DNA of 64,000 nt from Tissierella pigra. Its GTDB lineage: Bacteria > Bacillota > Clostridia > Tissierellales > Tissierellaceae. A program made the position numbers and the translations under genes. Under the pieces are notes generated by a model, which saw only the letters and a list, made by a program, of their open reading frames with translations, had not been told where the DNA came from and searched no databases. Below are positions 8,956-17,651 of this stretch, piece after piece (positions within the stretch are counted from its first letter, which is position 1; every line of letters begins with the position of its first letter). Where the stretch lies: positions 42,983-106,982 of the forward strand of contig NZ_VUNQ01000006.1 in assembly GCF_009695605.1 (NCBI RefSeq), read 5' to 3'.

Positions 8956-9939
8956 TTATTTAACAGCCTCCTTTATTGCCTCAAGATTAGCTGTCATCAA
9001 GTCCAAATAACTTATGCCCTTTTCAAAATCGCTTTTAGCAATATTATGGCAAGCATGAAGCAATAGCTTTTTCGCACCTGTAGCTTCACAAATTGTATCT
9101 GCCATTTTTTCGTTGGAAAGTTCAATATGGAATACTACAGGAATATTCTCAGTCTTTATTTTGTCAATTAAAAATGCTACAGTGGCAGCACTGGGTTCAG
9201 TTTCTGTAGAACAACCAGGAAATGCGGCAAAATAGTCAAGTCCATATTCATCAGCAAAATATCTAAATGGGAATCTGTCACCAAAAACTATGGTTTTTCT
9301 AGCTCCTTCATCTACAATATTTTTAAAATCTATATTTAATTCATCTAGTTTTGCCACATAAGACTCTGTATTCTGTCTGTATATAGAAGAATTATCCTTA
9401 TCTATATCACATAATACTTCAGAAATAGCTTGAACGATAATTTTAGCATTCCTAGGAGATGTCCACACATGCTCATCATATTCTGATTCCTCATGGTGTT
9501 CATCATCGTGTTCATGATCATCATCATGATCGTGGTCGTGTCCATGATCATCTTCCATTCCTTCTACTATTTCTTCCTCTACTACATCTACCATATCCAT
9601 AAGTGATACGATCTTCATTTTGCTTGTATCCATAGATTCTAAAATTCCTTTAATCCAAGAATCAGAATCTCCTCCTACATAGATGAACACATCACAATCT
9701 TGTATTGTAGTAATATCTTTAGGAGTAGGTTCAAAGGAGTGACTTTCAGAACCTGGAGGAAGAAGCATGGTCAATTCAACATTCTCTCCTGCAATTTCCC
9801 TAACAAAATCATATTGAGGAAAAATAGTGGCAACAACACTTATTTTCTCACTAGCAATGGTATTTTCATTTTTACTACATCCAGTTAAGATGGATATAAA
9901 AATAAAAAACATCAATATTATTGAAATAAATCGTTTCAT
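8956..9939 (-). CDS. znuA: Zinc-binding lipoprotein ZnuA
   Basis: 327 aa from the ATG at 9939, chosen because GGAGG lies 9 bases upstream; the frame stays open further upstream but without a ribosome site. Lipobox LTGC near residue 21. Class III metal-binding fold: VATIFPQYDFVREIAG, PGSESHSFEPTPKD (first metal His), a His/Asp-rich loop (GHDHDHDDDHEHDDEHHE) of the kind that gathers Zn, YDEHVWTSPRNAK (second His), and later FAAFPGCSTETEPSA and VFHIELSNEK. It should pass Zn2+ to ZnuBC. Confidence 0.95.
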   Translation of the reverse strand: MKRFISIILMFFIFISILTGCSKNENTIASEKISVVATIFPQYDFVREIAGENVELTMLLPPGSESHSFEPTPKDITTIQDCDVFIYVGGDSDSWIKGILESMDTSKMKIVSLMDMVDVVEEEIVEGMEDDHGHDHDHDDDHEHDDEHHEESEYDEHVWTSPRNAKIIVQAISEVLCDIDKDNSSIYRQNTESYVAKLDELNIDFKNIVDEGARKTIVFGDRFPFRYFADEYGLDYFAAFPGCSTETEPSAATVAFLIDKIKTENIPVVFHIELSNEKMADTICEATGAKKLLLHACHNIAKSDFEKGISYLDLMTANLEAIKEAVK

Positions 9940-10038
9940 AAAAATATAACCTCCATTTATTCTTGTTTTGGGCATAAAAAAACAAGGGACACTAAATCCT
10001 TACTAAAAAAGGACATATTACTCCCTTAGAGGTATATT

Positions 10039-10341
10039 TTAATTATTCATTCTAACTTTCAAAATTATTGGTGTCATATTTACATAGGACTTGTTTCGAC
10101 TAATGAATACAAAAGAAGTTAAGGATTTAAAGAACCCAGCCATTATAATAATGCCAACTATGCTAAGTTGCTTGAGAAGGTTCTCTAAAGTATGAATTTG
10201 TGCACAGACATAGCAATGCTCACCAATACAATCATGAGCAGCATGGGTGATAATAAACAATTCAGAAAGAATGAAAGTCATAGCTATACAAATAATAAGT
10301 AAAACTATCAGCTTTTTTGTATTAGAATGTTTTATATTCAT
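10039..10341 (-). CDS. Small membrane protein with Cys/His motif, zinc operon
   Basis: 100 aa from the ATG at 10341 (AAAGGAGAA just upstream; longer in-frame starts overlap the regulator gene). One N-terminal helix (LIVLLIICIAMTFILSELFI), then AAHDCIGEHCYVCAQI, a compact His/Cys motif suited to metal binding, and a second hydrophobic segment (LSIVGIIIMAGFF). It sits between the Fur-family regulator and znuA on the same strand. I do not recognise a named family; a metal-sensing or metal-delivery role in zinc uptake is inference from motif and context. Confidence 0.72.
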   Translation of the reverse strand: MNIKHSNTKKLIVLLIICIAMTFILSELFIITHAAHDCIGEHCYVCAQIHTLENLLKQLSIVGIIIMAGFFKSLTSFVFISRNKSYVNMTPIILKVRMNN

Positions 10342-10357
10342 TGTGCTTTCTCCTTTC

Positions 10358-10768
10358 CTATGGTCTACATTCTTCACAATACCCATATAGAATCGTTCTG
10401 TCCCTATCAAGATTAAATCCATGTTTTTCCTGCATATGTATTGTAAGCTCGTTGATATGATTACAATTCAAACGAACTCCCTGTCCGCACCCAACACATA
10501 TAAGGTGATAATAATCCGAATTATCATAAGACTTTTCTAAATATTGATAATGGGAACGCATATCTTCTGGCTCTATAAATTTCAGAACAATACCATCCTT
10601 AACCAACTTATCCAGATTCCTATAAATAGTGGTTTGTCCTACAGATTCTCCTTTATTATTCAGATAATCTGCTATCATTTCCACTGTTACATGACGATCT
10701 TTATTCTCTTGAAGGTAAGATATAATCAATTTCTTCTGTTTCGTATTATAACTTTTTCTAACTTTCAT
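10358..10768 (-). CDS. zur: Fur-family metalloregulator, probably Zur
   Basis: 136 aa, normal Fur size. N-terminal winged helix with VTVEMIADYLNNKGESVGQTTIYRNLDKL (residues 29-57), the Fur DNA-recognition region. C-terminal metal sites: HYHLICVGCGQ and YCEECRP supply two CxxC pairs for the structural Zn. First gene of the zinc uptake operon, which favours a zinc-sensing (Zur) identity over Fur or PerR; the sequence alone does not settle this. Ribosome site AAAGGAGACG precedes the ATG. A strong promoter lies upstream with a possible operator between it and the gene, consistent with autorepression. Confidence 0.88.
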   Translation of the reverse strand: MKVRKSYNTKQKKLIISYLQENKDRHVTVEMIADYLNNKGESVGQTTIYRNLDKLVKDGIVLKFIEPEDMRSHYQYLEKSYDNSDYYHLICVGCGQGVRLNCNHINELTIHMQEKHGFNLDRDRTILYGYCEECRP

Positions 10769-10798
10769 GTATTTTCGTCTCCTTTAATAAAATAGTAA

Positions 10799-10819
10799 TT
10801 TGGAAACGATTTTCATATT
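10799..10819 (-). promoter_or_regulatory. Possible Zur operator
   Basis: Minus strand reads ATATGAAAATCGTTTCCAAA, with an imperfect palindrome around GAAAATCGTTTCC just downstream of the -10 box. The AATCGT half resembles Gram-positive Zur sites. Weak on its own; position is the main support. Confidence 0.35.
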
Positions 10820-10823
10820 CATA

Positions 10824-10852
10824 ATTTTATTGAATATTAAAAGCGTTGTCAA
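10824..10852 (-). promoter_or_regulatory. Sigma-A promoter of the zinc operon
   Basis: Minus strand: -35 TTGACA (10852-10847), 17-base spacer, -10 TAAAAT (10829-10824), about 55 bases before the regulator's ATG. The rest of the gap up to the chemoreceptor terminator (about 10853-11046) shows nothing else I can support. Confidence 0.8.
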
Positions 10853-11046
10853 GCAAAATCTTGTTAAGATTATTCCAAAGGTCCTATTATTTATATTATA
10901 TAAAAACTTTTTCAATATTAATATCAAAATCCAATAAAAAAATTCTAATAGTTAATATCATATGACCTTATTGCCAAAATAATGCCTCTATCATTTTGCA
11001 TCTAAATATTATATTTTAAGCTAGTTCAATTAACTAATTGACCTAC

Positions 11047-11082
11047 AAAAAAATCCCTAATCAAAATGGATTAGGGATAAAA
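11047..11082 (-). terminator. Terminator after the chemoreceptor gene
   Basis: Minus strand ATCCCTAATC, 5-base loop, GATTAGGGAT, then seven T. It lies 30 bases after the chemoreceptor stop. Its stem is nearly the same as that of the cbi riboswitch terminator at 6462-6494. Confidence 0.85.
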
Positions 11083-11111
11083 ATCAAGAAATCAAAACCA
11101 AAGTGAAAGAT

Positions 11112-12854
11112 TTATCTTAGCTTGAGTTTACTCAATCTTTCATTTAATTCATAGGTTTCATTCTCCATATGAGATACTATCTGTAATATATCTTTAATGG
11201 TATTTGTTTCACTATCTATGCTAGATGCAATTTCTTCTACTGATGCAGTATTTTCTTCTGAAATAGCTTCTAGGTTTTCCATTCCTTCCGATATTATTGC
11301 AGTACTTGAAGTTATTTCTTCTGTAGAATCAGATACCTCCTCTACCATAGATGATACCTTCTGTATAGACTCTGTAATACTTTCAAAGCGATTTATTACA
11401 TCATCTACTTGTATATGACTTGCTGCTGCTTTTTGAGATACTTCCTTCATGGATTTTGAGGCATTTAAAATCCCTTTCCGTATGTCTTCTAAAAGATTAG
11501 ATATTTCACCTGCCGATTTTGATGATTCCTCTGCTAAGGTTCTTACTTCTTCTGCTACTACTGTAAATCCTGCTCCATGTTCCTTTGCTCTGGCAGCTTC
11601 TATTGAAGCATTTAATGCTAAAAGATTTGTCTGTTTAGCTATGCCTGTAATAGTATCTACTATGCTATTTATTTGATTTGAATGTTCATCTAACATCATC
11701 ATTAATTCTGTGGTTTCATTAACAACTTTACCTACATCATTAATATGATTTTTCATTTTTTCAATTGCTTCATTTCCTTGGATTGCATTATTTCGAGTTT
11801 CTGTAGCTTCTACTGTTACTTGTTGTGAATGTCTAGCTATATCTTTAATAGCTTGATGTGTCCCTGAGATTGAATCAGTCATTTTCGACATTTCAACTGT
11901 TTGCCCTGCTATTCTTTCAGTTACATTATCAACAGTATCATCTATTTGTTCAAAGGATATACTAACCTCTTCAAATGCTTTAGAAAACTGTTGAGTATTA
12001 TCCAGTAGATTTCTAGAATTTTCATCTACATTCAATAATATACTCTGTATTGTATCAAGCATTTGATTTGTGCATATTGCTAATTCCCCTATTTCGTTAT
12101 TTTCCTCAATTTCCAGTCTTTTAGTAAGATCTCCACTTAGTTCTGCTATTTCTCGCATCTTAATTACTAGACTTTCTATTGATTTGCTTTGTCGCATAGT
12201 TATAAATCGAACAATCCACCATATGAAAAACAAACTTATTGCCAATATAGCTATTAGTATACCTAAGAATAGAGTCTGTAATTTTATAAAGGCTTTTGTA
12301 TTTACATTTACACCTAAAACAGCTGTTACTTCATCATTCTGAGAAATAGGTATATAGACTGCTGAGTATGCTTCTTGAGTAAGGAAATCCTGATCTATTG
12401 CCACAGTATGAGTACTTCCTGTTTCATATGCCATGTTCATTTCTTCATTATCATAGGATAAATACTCTCCTATATTGTGCTTATCACTGCTAGATGTATT
12501 TGCTATATATATCCATTTGTTATTGGAATCCTTTGTAAATATATAAATACCTTCCAGTATGGATTTAGCCTTACTTGATATTTCTTCTAATGTAGTTACA
12601 ATATGCTGGTAGTCTTGACTGTTTTCATCCTTACTCACTGCAAGTTCCTTTAAATCATATTGAGATAACTCCCTTGTGGCAATTCCCATCATAGCATTAA
12701 GTGAGATATTCAACATTTGATGTGCTGCTATATTCACTGTTTTATAAACGAAAAATCCAAATCCTAAAAATAAAACAATTATAAAGATCATTATATTTCT
12801 TGTCCACTGTTTACGCAAAGTTGTCTTTTTCTTATTTTTCGTTGCACGTTTCAT
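11112..12854 (-). CDS. Methyl-accepting chemotaxis protein
   Basis: 580 aa. Membrane helix near residues 20-40, an extracytoplasmic sensor region of about 150 residues (Cache-like, by strands such as [19 protein letters not shown] and [20 protein letters not shown]), a second helix ([20 protein letters not shown]) near residue 200, a HAMP segment and a long cytoplasmic coiled coil. The signalling tip is visible as [20 protein letters not shown] followed by [20 protein letters not shown]. It should signal to CheW/CheA. Monocistronic, with its own terminator. Ligand unknown. Confidence 0.95.
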   Translation of the reverse strand: MKRATKNKKKTTLRKQWTRNIMIFIIVLFLGFGFFVYKTVNIAAHQMLNISLNAMMGIATRELSQYDLKELAVSKDENSQDYQHIVTTLEEISSKAKSILEGIYIFTKDSNNKWIYIANTSSSDKHNIGEYLSYDNEEMNMAYETGSTHTVAIDQDFLTQEAYSAVYIPISQNDEVTAVLGVNVNTKAFIKLQTLFLGILIAILAISLFFIWWIVRFITMRQSKSIESLVIKMREIAELSGDLTKRLEIEENNEIGELAICTNQMLDTIQSILLNVDENSRNLLDNTQQFSKAFEEVSISFEQIDDTVDNVTERIAGQTVEMSKMTDSISGTHQAIKDIARHSQQVTVEATETRNNAIQGNEAIEKMKNHINDVGKVVNETTELMMMLDEHSNQINSIVDTITGIAKQTNLLALNASIEAARAKEHGAGFTVVAEEVRTLAEESSKSAGEISNLLEDIRKGILNASKSMKEVSQKAAASHIQVDDVINRFESITESIQKVSSMVEEVSDSTEEITSSTAIISEGMENLEAISEENTASVEEIASSIDSETNTIKDILQIVSHMENETYELNERLSKLKLR

Positions 12855-12938
12855 TTATTTCCCCCTTAAATTACGTAAAATGGTACCAATTTTTTTATTA
12901 AATAAGGTTATATTATAATATTTTCTATGTTGACTATT

Positions 12939-13649
12939 CTATTTCTCTCTACTATTTCTATTTCTAATCAATATTAATCGCAATAGCTGTGCGATACCAC
13001 TGGCCATAGCTGCCACATATGTTAGAGCCGCAGCATTTAAAACTTTTTTTGCCCCTTTAATTTCATCTCCCACAATAAATCCATTGCTGTCAAGTAGTTG
13101 TAGGGCACGACTACTTGCATTAAATTCAACTGGCAGGGTAATTATCTGAAAAGCTACAGCAGCTCCAAATATCCATATACCAATATCCATTAATCCACCA
13201 AGACTAGGAACCATAAGTCCTACGGCAATAAAAATCCAAGCCGTAGAAGATCCAAAACTAGCCAAAGGAAATATCATATTCCTCAAGGATAAGGGAATAT
13301 ATCCATTAGCATGCTGAATAGCATGACCTACTTCATGTGCAGCAACACTAACAGAAGCAATAGAATTACCTTGATAGACTTCAGAGGATAATCTAAGTAT
13401 ACCATTTCCTGGGTCATAGTGGTCGCTTAAATGTCCCTTTGAAATTTCTATTGGTATATTGTGTAATCCATGCTGGTCCAGAAGAGTTCTTGCTACTTGA
13501 ACCCCTGTGTATGACTTCTGTGTTGATTTTCTTAAATATTTAGCAAAATTTGTTTTTACCTTGCTTTGAGCATAGATTGTTAAAATAATTGCTGGAAGCA
13601 AAATAATCATTGTAGGATCAAATCCATAAAATCCTCTTGAATATAACAT
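12939..13649 (-). CDS. Membrane zinc metallopeptidase, YugP family
   Basis: 236 aa. Starts MLYSRGFYGFDPTMIILLP with a good GGAGTG site. N-terminal membrane helix, then the zinc site VAAHEVGHAIQHANGY (HExxH, residues ~107-111) and further helices near residues 130-180. The family (zinc peptidase type 2, YugP) is widespread in Firmicutes, with no well-defined substrate. Downstream of the two-component genes on the same strand, but with a separate gap, so co-transcription is uncertain. Confidence 0.9.
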   Translation of the reverse strand: MLYSRGFYGFDPTMIILLPAIILTIYAQSKVKTNFAKYLRKSTQKSYTGVQVARTLLDQHGLHNIPIEISKGHLSDHYDPGNGILRLSSEVYQGNSIASVSVAAHEVGHAIQHANGYIPLSLRNMIFPLASFGSSTAWIFIAVGLMVPSLGGLMDIGIWIFGAAVAFQIITLPVEFNASSRALQLLDSNGFIVGDEIKGAKKVLNAAALTYVAAMASGIAQLLRLILIRNRNSREK

Positions 13650-13705
13650 ATAATCACTCCTTAATTTTATTATGATTTCGTGTTGGTTATTTATATTAAT
13701 AAATT

Positions 13706-14995
13706 TTAATATATTAACTCAACTGTAAAAACAGAGCCTATATTGGGAATACTATGAACATGAATATTTCCTCCATATAAATCTATAATCTTCTTTACTA
13801 AAGGTAATCCCAATCCATTACCTTCAGCAGAATGGGATCTATCCCCTTGATAGAATCTTTCAAAAATACGCTGTAATACTTCTTCACTCATACCAACACC
13901 ATTATCTTTAATTTCTACTCTTATCATTGAATCTATTTCCTCAAGTTTTATACTAATAACACTATTATCTCTTGAAAATTTTATTGCATTTCCCAAAAGA
14001 TTGATCCAGACCTGCTGAAATAATCCTTCATCTCCTGCATATTTAACCTTATGAAGTTCAATATCAAACTCAATATTTTTTTTACTCCATTCATATTCCA
14101 AAAGTAAAATACTTTTTCTTATTTGCTCATCTAAGGAAAATTCTGTTTTCCTCTCTACTATCTCTTGGCTTTCTAGTTTTGAAAGTTTTAAAATATTGGA
14201 GGAAAGCTTAGACAACCTTACGGTTTCTTCTGCAATTATATCTGTATATTCTTCTCTTTCAATTTCCGTTAATTTTCCTTTCTGCAATAATCTAGCAAAT
14301 CCTTGAATAGATGCAATTGGAGTTTTAAATTCATGTGATACATTTGTTATAAAATCCTTACGAAGATATTCTATGTTTTTTAGTTCTTTAGTCATTTTAT
14401 TGAAGTTATGGGTCAGTTGTCCTATTTCATCTTGTCTTTCAACTTCAACAGATACATCAAAATTTCCCTTTGCTACTTCTTGCGTAGCTGATGTTAGTTC
14501 CAATATTGGTTTGACTATTCTCTTAGATAAAAGTATAATACATAGGCTCCCTATAGCAACATACACTAACATGGTAAACCATACTCTAGATACTACTATT
14601 TTAAAGATTGTATTTTTAGGGTATAGGCTAATTTGTATAAATGAATCATCTAAAAATAATACTACTACAGGACTGTTTCGCTTACTTTCATATGAGAAAA
14701 CAGGCTCATGATTATAAATTTTTTCTAACTCTTTTTCTGTGAACTTAAATAAATCAATATTTTCAATTTTACTTACATGAGATGTGGAAGTAGATGTAAT
14801 ATCTGCAATTTCTTCTATACTTAAATCTGTCTTTTCATATAACTGTAATATAGAGTTTGCTATTTTAAATTGATTTAATTTAATTTCATCTTCAATATTC
14901 TCAGTAAATATAGTTGATATAATAAAGGATAGAAAAGAAGAACTATAAATTATAATAATAAAAAATAAAGCTAATTTTACAGCAATCTTTTTCAT
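13706..14995 (-). CDS. Sensor histidine kinase
   Basis: 429 aa. Two membrane helices (residues ~8-28 and ~138-160) enclose an extracytoplasmic sensor of about 110 residues; then HAMP (KRIVKPILELTSATQEVAKG), HisKA with the phospho-His box NVSHEFKTPIASIQGF near residue 218, and HATPase_c with N-box NLLGNAIKFSRD, G1 DNGVGM and G2 GNGLGLPLV. The start overlaps the stop of the response regulator by 4 bases, so they form a pair. The signal is unknown. Confidence 0.94.
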   Translation of the reverse strand: MKKIAVKLALFFIIIIYSSSFLSFIISTIFTENIEDEIKLNQFKIANSILQLYEKTDLSIEEIADITSTSTSHVSKIENIDLFKFTEKELEKIYNHEPVFSYESKRNSPVVVLFLDDSFIQISLYPKNTIFKIVVSRVWFTMLVYVAIGSLCIILLSKRIVKPILELTSATQEVAKGNFDVSVEVERQDEIGQLTHNFNKMTKELKNIEYLRKDFITNVSHEFKTPIASIQGFARLLQKGKLTEIEREEYTDIIAEETVRLSKLSSNILKLSKLESQEIVERKTEFSLDEQIRKSILLLEYEWSKKNIEFDIELHKVKYAGDEGLFQQVWINLLGNAIKFSRDNSVISIKLEEIDSMIRVEIKDNGVGMSEEVLQRIFERFYQGDRSHSAEGNGLGLPLVKKIIDLYGGNIHVHSIPNIGSVFTVELIY

Positions 14996-15666
14996 GCTTT
15001 TATCTCTGCCTTATATCCTAATCCTCTAACTGTAATAATCTCAAATTCCTCAAATTCAGAAAACTTATCCCTTAAACGCTTAATATGGACATCTACTGTA
15101 CGTTCTTCAGCTTCTGAATCCATCCCCCATATTTCATCCATAAGCTGTTGTCTTGTGAAAATTTGCTTGGGATAACTTAACAGCTTAAATAATAAATAAA
15201 ATTCCTTCTTGGGAAGATTTATAGAGATGTCTTTTTTATTCACATCTAAAGTATTATAATCCAAAACTAATTCACCAATTGTTAGACGATTTTCATTAAC
15301 AATACGAGAACGACGCAGTAATGCTGCTACTCTTAATACCATCTCATCTATATCTATGGGTTTTACCATATAGTCGTCTGTTCCTACAATAAATCCCTTT
15401 TTCTTATCATCAAGGGTTTCTTTAGCAGTTACCATTAGAATCGGTAGGTTATAGTTGGATTTTCTAAGTAGGTCAGTTAACTGATAACCATCCATGTTTG
15501 GCATCATAATATCACTGATAATTAAATCTATATGTACCATATCTAATATTTCTAATGCTTGGATACCATCATTAGCCATTAAAACATTATATCCTTGCTG
15601 CTTTAATACAGCTCCAATTAATTTTTGCAGATTCTTATCATCTTCAGCTACTAGAATATTAATCAT
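14992..15666 (-). CDS. OmpR-family response regulator
   Basis: 224 aa from the ATG at 15666 (MINILVAEDD), with AGAGGG 7 bases upstream; an in-frame TTG at 15684 is less likely. Receiver domain with acidic pair EDD and phospho-acceptor in DLIISDIMMPNMDGYQ, conserved Thr in ILMVTAKE and Lys in DDYMVKPID. C-terminal winged helix with EERTVDVHIKRLRDKF and ITVRGLGYKAE. Transcription factor for the kinase encoded downstream. Confidence 0.95.
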   Translation of the reverse strand: MINILVAEDDKNLQKLIGAVLKQQGYNVLMANDGIQALEILDMVHIDLIISDIMMPNMDGYQLTDLLRKSNYNLPILMVTAKETLDDKKKGFIVGTDDYMVKPIDIDEMVLRVAALLRRSRIVNENRLTIGELVLDYNTLDVNKKDISINLPKKEFYLLFKLLSYPKQIFTRQQLMDEIWGMDSEAEERTVDVHIKRLRDKFSEFEEFEIITVRGLGYKAEIKA

Positions 15667-15778
15667 ATATATCCCTCTTAACAATATTATTTTAAAAATA
15701 AATCAATAGTACTAACGAAATCCTTATATAATTATAAAAAACTAATATGAACTGAATATTAATTTTTATAAAAATTAG

Positions 15779-15817
15779 TTATAAAAATAACTCTTAATTT
15801 AAAAGAGTTATTTTTAT
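15779..15817 (-). terminator. Terminator after cbiB
   Basis: Minus strand AAATAACTCTT, AT-rich loop, AAGAGTTATTTTTAT, about 10 bases after the cbiB stop. AT-rich stem but with a clear T tract. Confidence 0.7.
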
Positions 15818-15826
15818 AGTTAAATA

Positions 15827-16774
15827 TTATTTTATATTAATTATTATTAATTCAATTATAATACAAGTAGTCAAAAATAATATCTCACTTAAATACATAA
15901 TATCTATTGTATTTCTTACATCTTTTTTTTCAATAGGTCTTATATTATCTCCAATAGTTGGTTTTTCAACTAGTCTTCCATGATAATAATTATTTCCACC
16001 TAGCTGAACCCCTAAAAGTCCTGAAACAGCTCCCTCTGGATATGCACAGTTGGGGCTTTTATGATTTTTTCTATCTCTTATCATTATTCTAAAACCATCT
16101 TTCATATTAAACTTTCCTATGGAACCTAAACACATAAAAATTCCAGTAAGTCTTGCAGGAATATAATTAAATATATCATCTATCTTCGCAGGGAAATATC
16201 CTAAATCTATATATTTATCATTCATATATCCTAACATAGAATCCATAGTATTTATAAACTTATACGCTAGTCCACCGGGTGCTCCTAATAAAATTATATA
16301 CATTAAAGGAGCTATAACTCCATCGGAAGTATTTTCTGCCACAGTCTCTACAGTTGCTTTTATGACTTCTTCTTCTGAAAGATTTTTAGTCTCTCTTCCA
16401 ACAATATAAGAAAGTCTCTCTCTCCCCTGTTCTATACCACTGTCTAAAGCTTCAGATACTTTAGTTGCCTCGTAGTCTAAACATTTTGCAGCTATACAAG
16501 TATAAATTAGGTATGTATCTACTAGGATATAAATAAGTCTATATTGTTTTATAAGTTTTAATAGTAAATACGGAACTGTAAATCCAAGTAGGATATTAAT
16601 TATAACAATAATAAGTCCTGCAAGTTTAAGTCCATTTTTAGATTTAATAATTCTTCTTACTAATTTCTCTTCAAAAGAGATTATCCTCCCCATCAGTTTT
16701 ACTGGATGAGGGAAATTATAAGGATCTCCTAACTTAAAGTCCAATAAAATTCCTAAAATTACACTCATTGACAT
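15827..16774 (-). CDS. cbiB: Adenosylcobinamide-phosphate synthase CbiB/CobD
   Basis: 315 aa, the family length. Multi-helix membrane enzyme that joins cobyric acid to aminopropanol (phosphate) to give cobinamide (phosphate). Hallmarks: LLDFKLGDPYNFPHPVKLMG at the N-terminus, ETVAENTSDGVIAPLMYIILLGAPGGLAYKFINTMDSM in the middle, and NCAYPEGAVSGLLGVQLGG near residue 245. It starts 12 bases after the CbiP-like gene, with GGAGAA before the ATG. Consistent with use of de novo or salvaged cobyric acid. Confidence 0.94.
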   Translation of the reverse strand: MSMSVILGILLDFKLGDPYNFPHPVKLMGRIISFEEKLVRRIIKSKNGLKLAGLIIVIINILLGFTVPYLLLKLIKQYRLIYILVDTYLIYTCIAAKCLDYEATKVSEALDSGIEQGRERLSYIVGRETKNLSEEEVIKATVETVAENTSDGVIAPLMYIILLGAPGGLAYKFINTMDSMLGYMNDKYIDLGYFPAKIDDIFNYIPARLTGIFMCLGSIGKFNMKDGFRIMIRDRKNHKSPNCAYPEGAVSGLLGVQLGGNNYYHGRLVEKPTIGDNIRPIEKKDVRNTIDIMYLSEILFLTTCIIIELIIINIK

Positions 16775-16786
16775 ATTAAATTCTCC

Positions 16787-17641
16787 TTAATTATTTACTA
16801 AATCCAGCCCCATTATTTTATAAATATAATCCATATCCATATTCTGGCGAAGTAGTAAGGCTAATTTATTTAATTCCCTCTCCATTTCTTCTTCTGTCTG
16901 TGGATTTATATTACATTCCTTATCATAGTCAATTAAACTATCTTCATCTACTAACTCTAAATGTGCAAAAGGTATAGTTCCCACAACTGGTATATTTAAT
17001 ATTTCTTCAATCATTTTAATTCCTGGATCTAAAAGGGTTTTGTCTCCTCTAAACTTATTGATTATAAGTCCTTTTATTCTTTTTCTTTCATGTTCTTCTA
17101 ATAACATCACTGTGCCATAAAGAGAAGCAAATACTCCTCCTCTATCTATATCTGCTACTAACAGTACTGGAGCATCTGCCATTTCAGCCATACCCATATT
17201 TACTATATCATTTTGTTTTAAATTTATTTCAGCAGGGCTTCCTGCACCTTCTATAACTACAATATCATTTTTACTTTCTATTTCTTTATATATATCTAGT
17301 ATCATTGGTCTAAGAGTATTTTTATACTTAAAATACTCTACTGCTTCCATATCCTCTGTATCTTCACCTTTTATAACTACCATAGACCCTTTATCTGATT
17401 TCGGTATAAGTAAAATTGGATTCATATTGGGATGAGGGCTAAGTCCTGCTGCCATAGCCTGTAAAGTTTGTGCTGTACTTATTTTATATCCCTCTTTAGT
17501 AGTATAATATTTCGATGACATATTTTGAGATTTAAAAGGATAAACCTTGTATCCATCTTCTTTAAATATTTTGCATAATCCTGTACACATTAAACTTTTA
17601 CCTGCGGAAGATGTTGTACCTTGTATCATAATATTTGTCAT
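16787..17641 (-). CDS. cbiP: Cobyric acid synthase CbiP lacking the glutaminase domain
   Basis: 284 aa, against about 500 for usual CbiP/CobQ. The ATP-dependent synthetase domain is present: QGTTSSAGKSLMCTGLCKIF (P-loop), YPFKSQNMSSKYYTTKEG, NPILLIPKSDKGSMVV, VIEGAGSPAEINL and VADIDRGGVFASLYGT. The class I glutamine amidotransferase domain normally following it is absent, yet the last 30 residues (NKLALLLRQNMDMDYIYKIM) look like the normal CbiP C-terminal tail. The gene is therefore intact in frame with an internal domain missing, not broken by a stop. It should amidate the corrin side chains only if ammonia comes from solution or a separate glutaminase; alternatively it has a changed role. 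Confidence 0.85.
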   Translation of the reverse strand: MTNIMIQGTTSSAGKSLMCTGLCKIFKEDGYKVYPFKSQNMSSKYYTTKEGYKISTAQTLQAMAAGLSPHPNMNPILLIPKSDKGSMVVIKGEDTEDMEAVEYFKYKNTLRPMILDIYKEIESKNDIVVIEGAGSPAEINLKQNDIVNMGMAEMADAPVLLVADIDRGGVFASLYGTVMLLEEHERKRIKGLIINKFRGDKTLLDPGIKMIEEILNIPVVGTIPFAHLELVDEDSLIDYDKECNINPQTEEEMERELNKLALLLRQNMDMDYIYKIMGLDLVNN

Positions 17642-17651
17642 ATTTTTCCTC

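Noticed and set aside
16787..17641. CbiP as a pseudogene
   Set aside because: The frame is open to a normal-looking C-terminal tail and no remnant of the glutaminase domain is seen next to it, so an in-frame domain loss fits better than decay.
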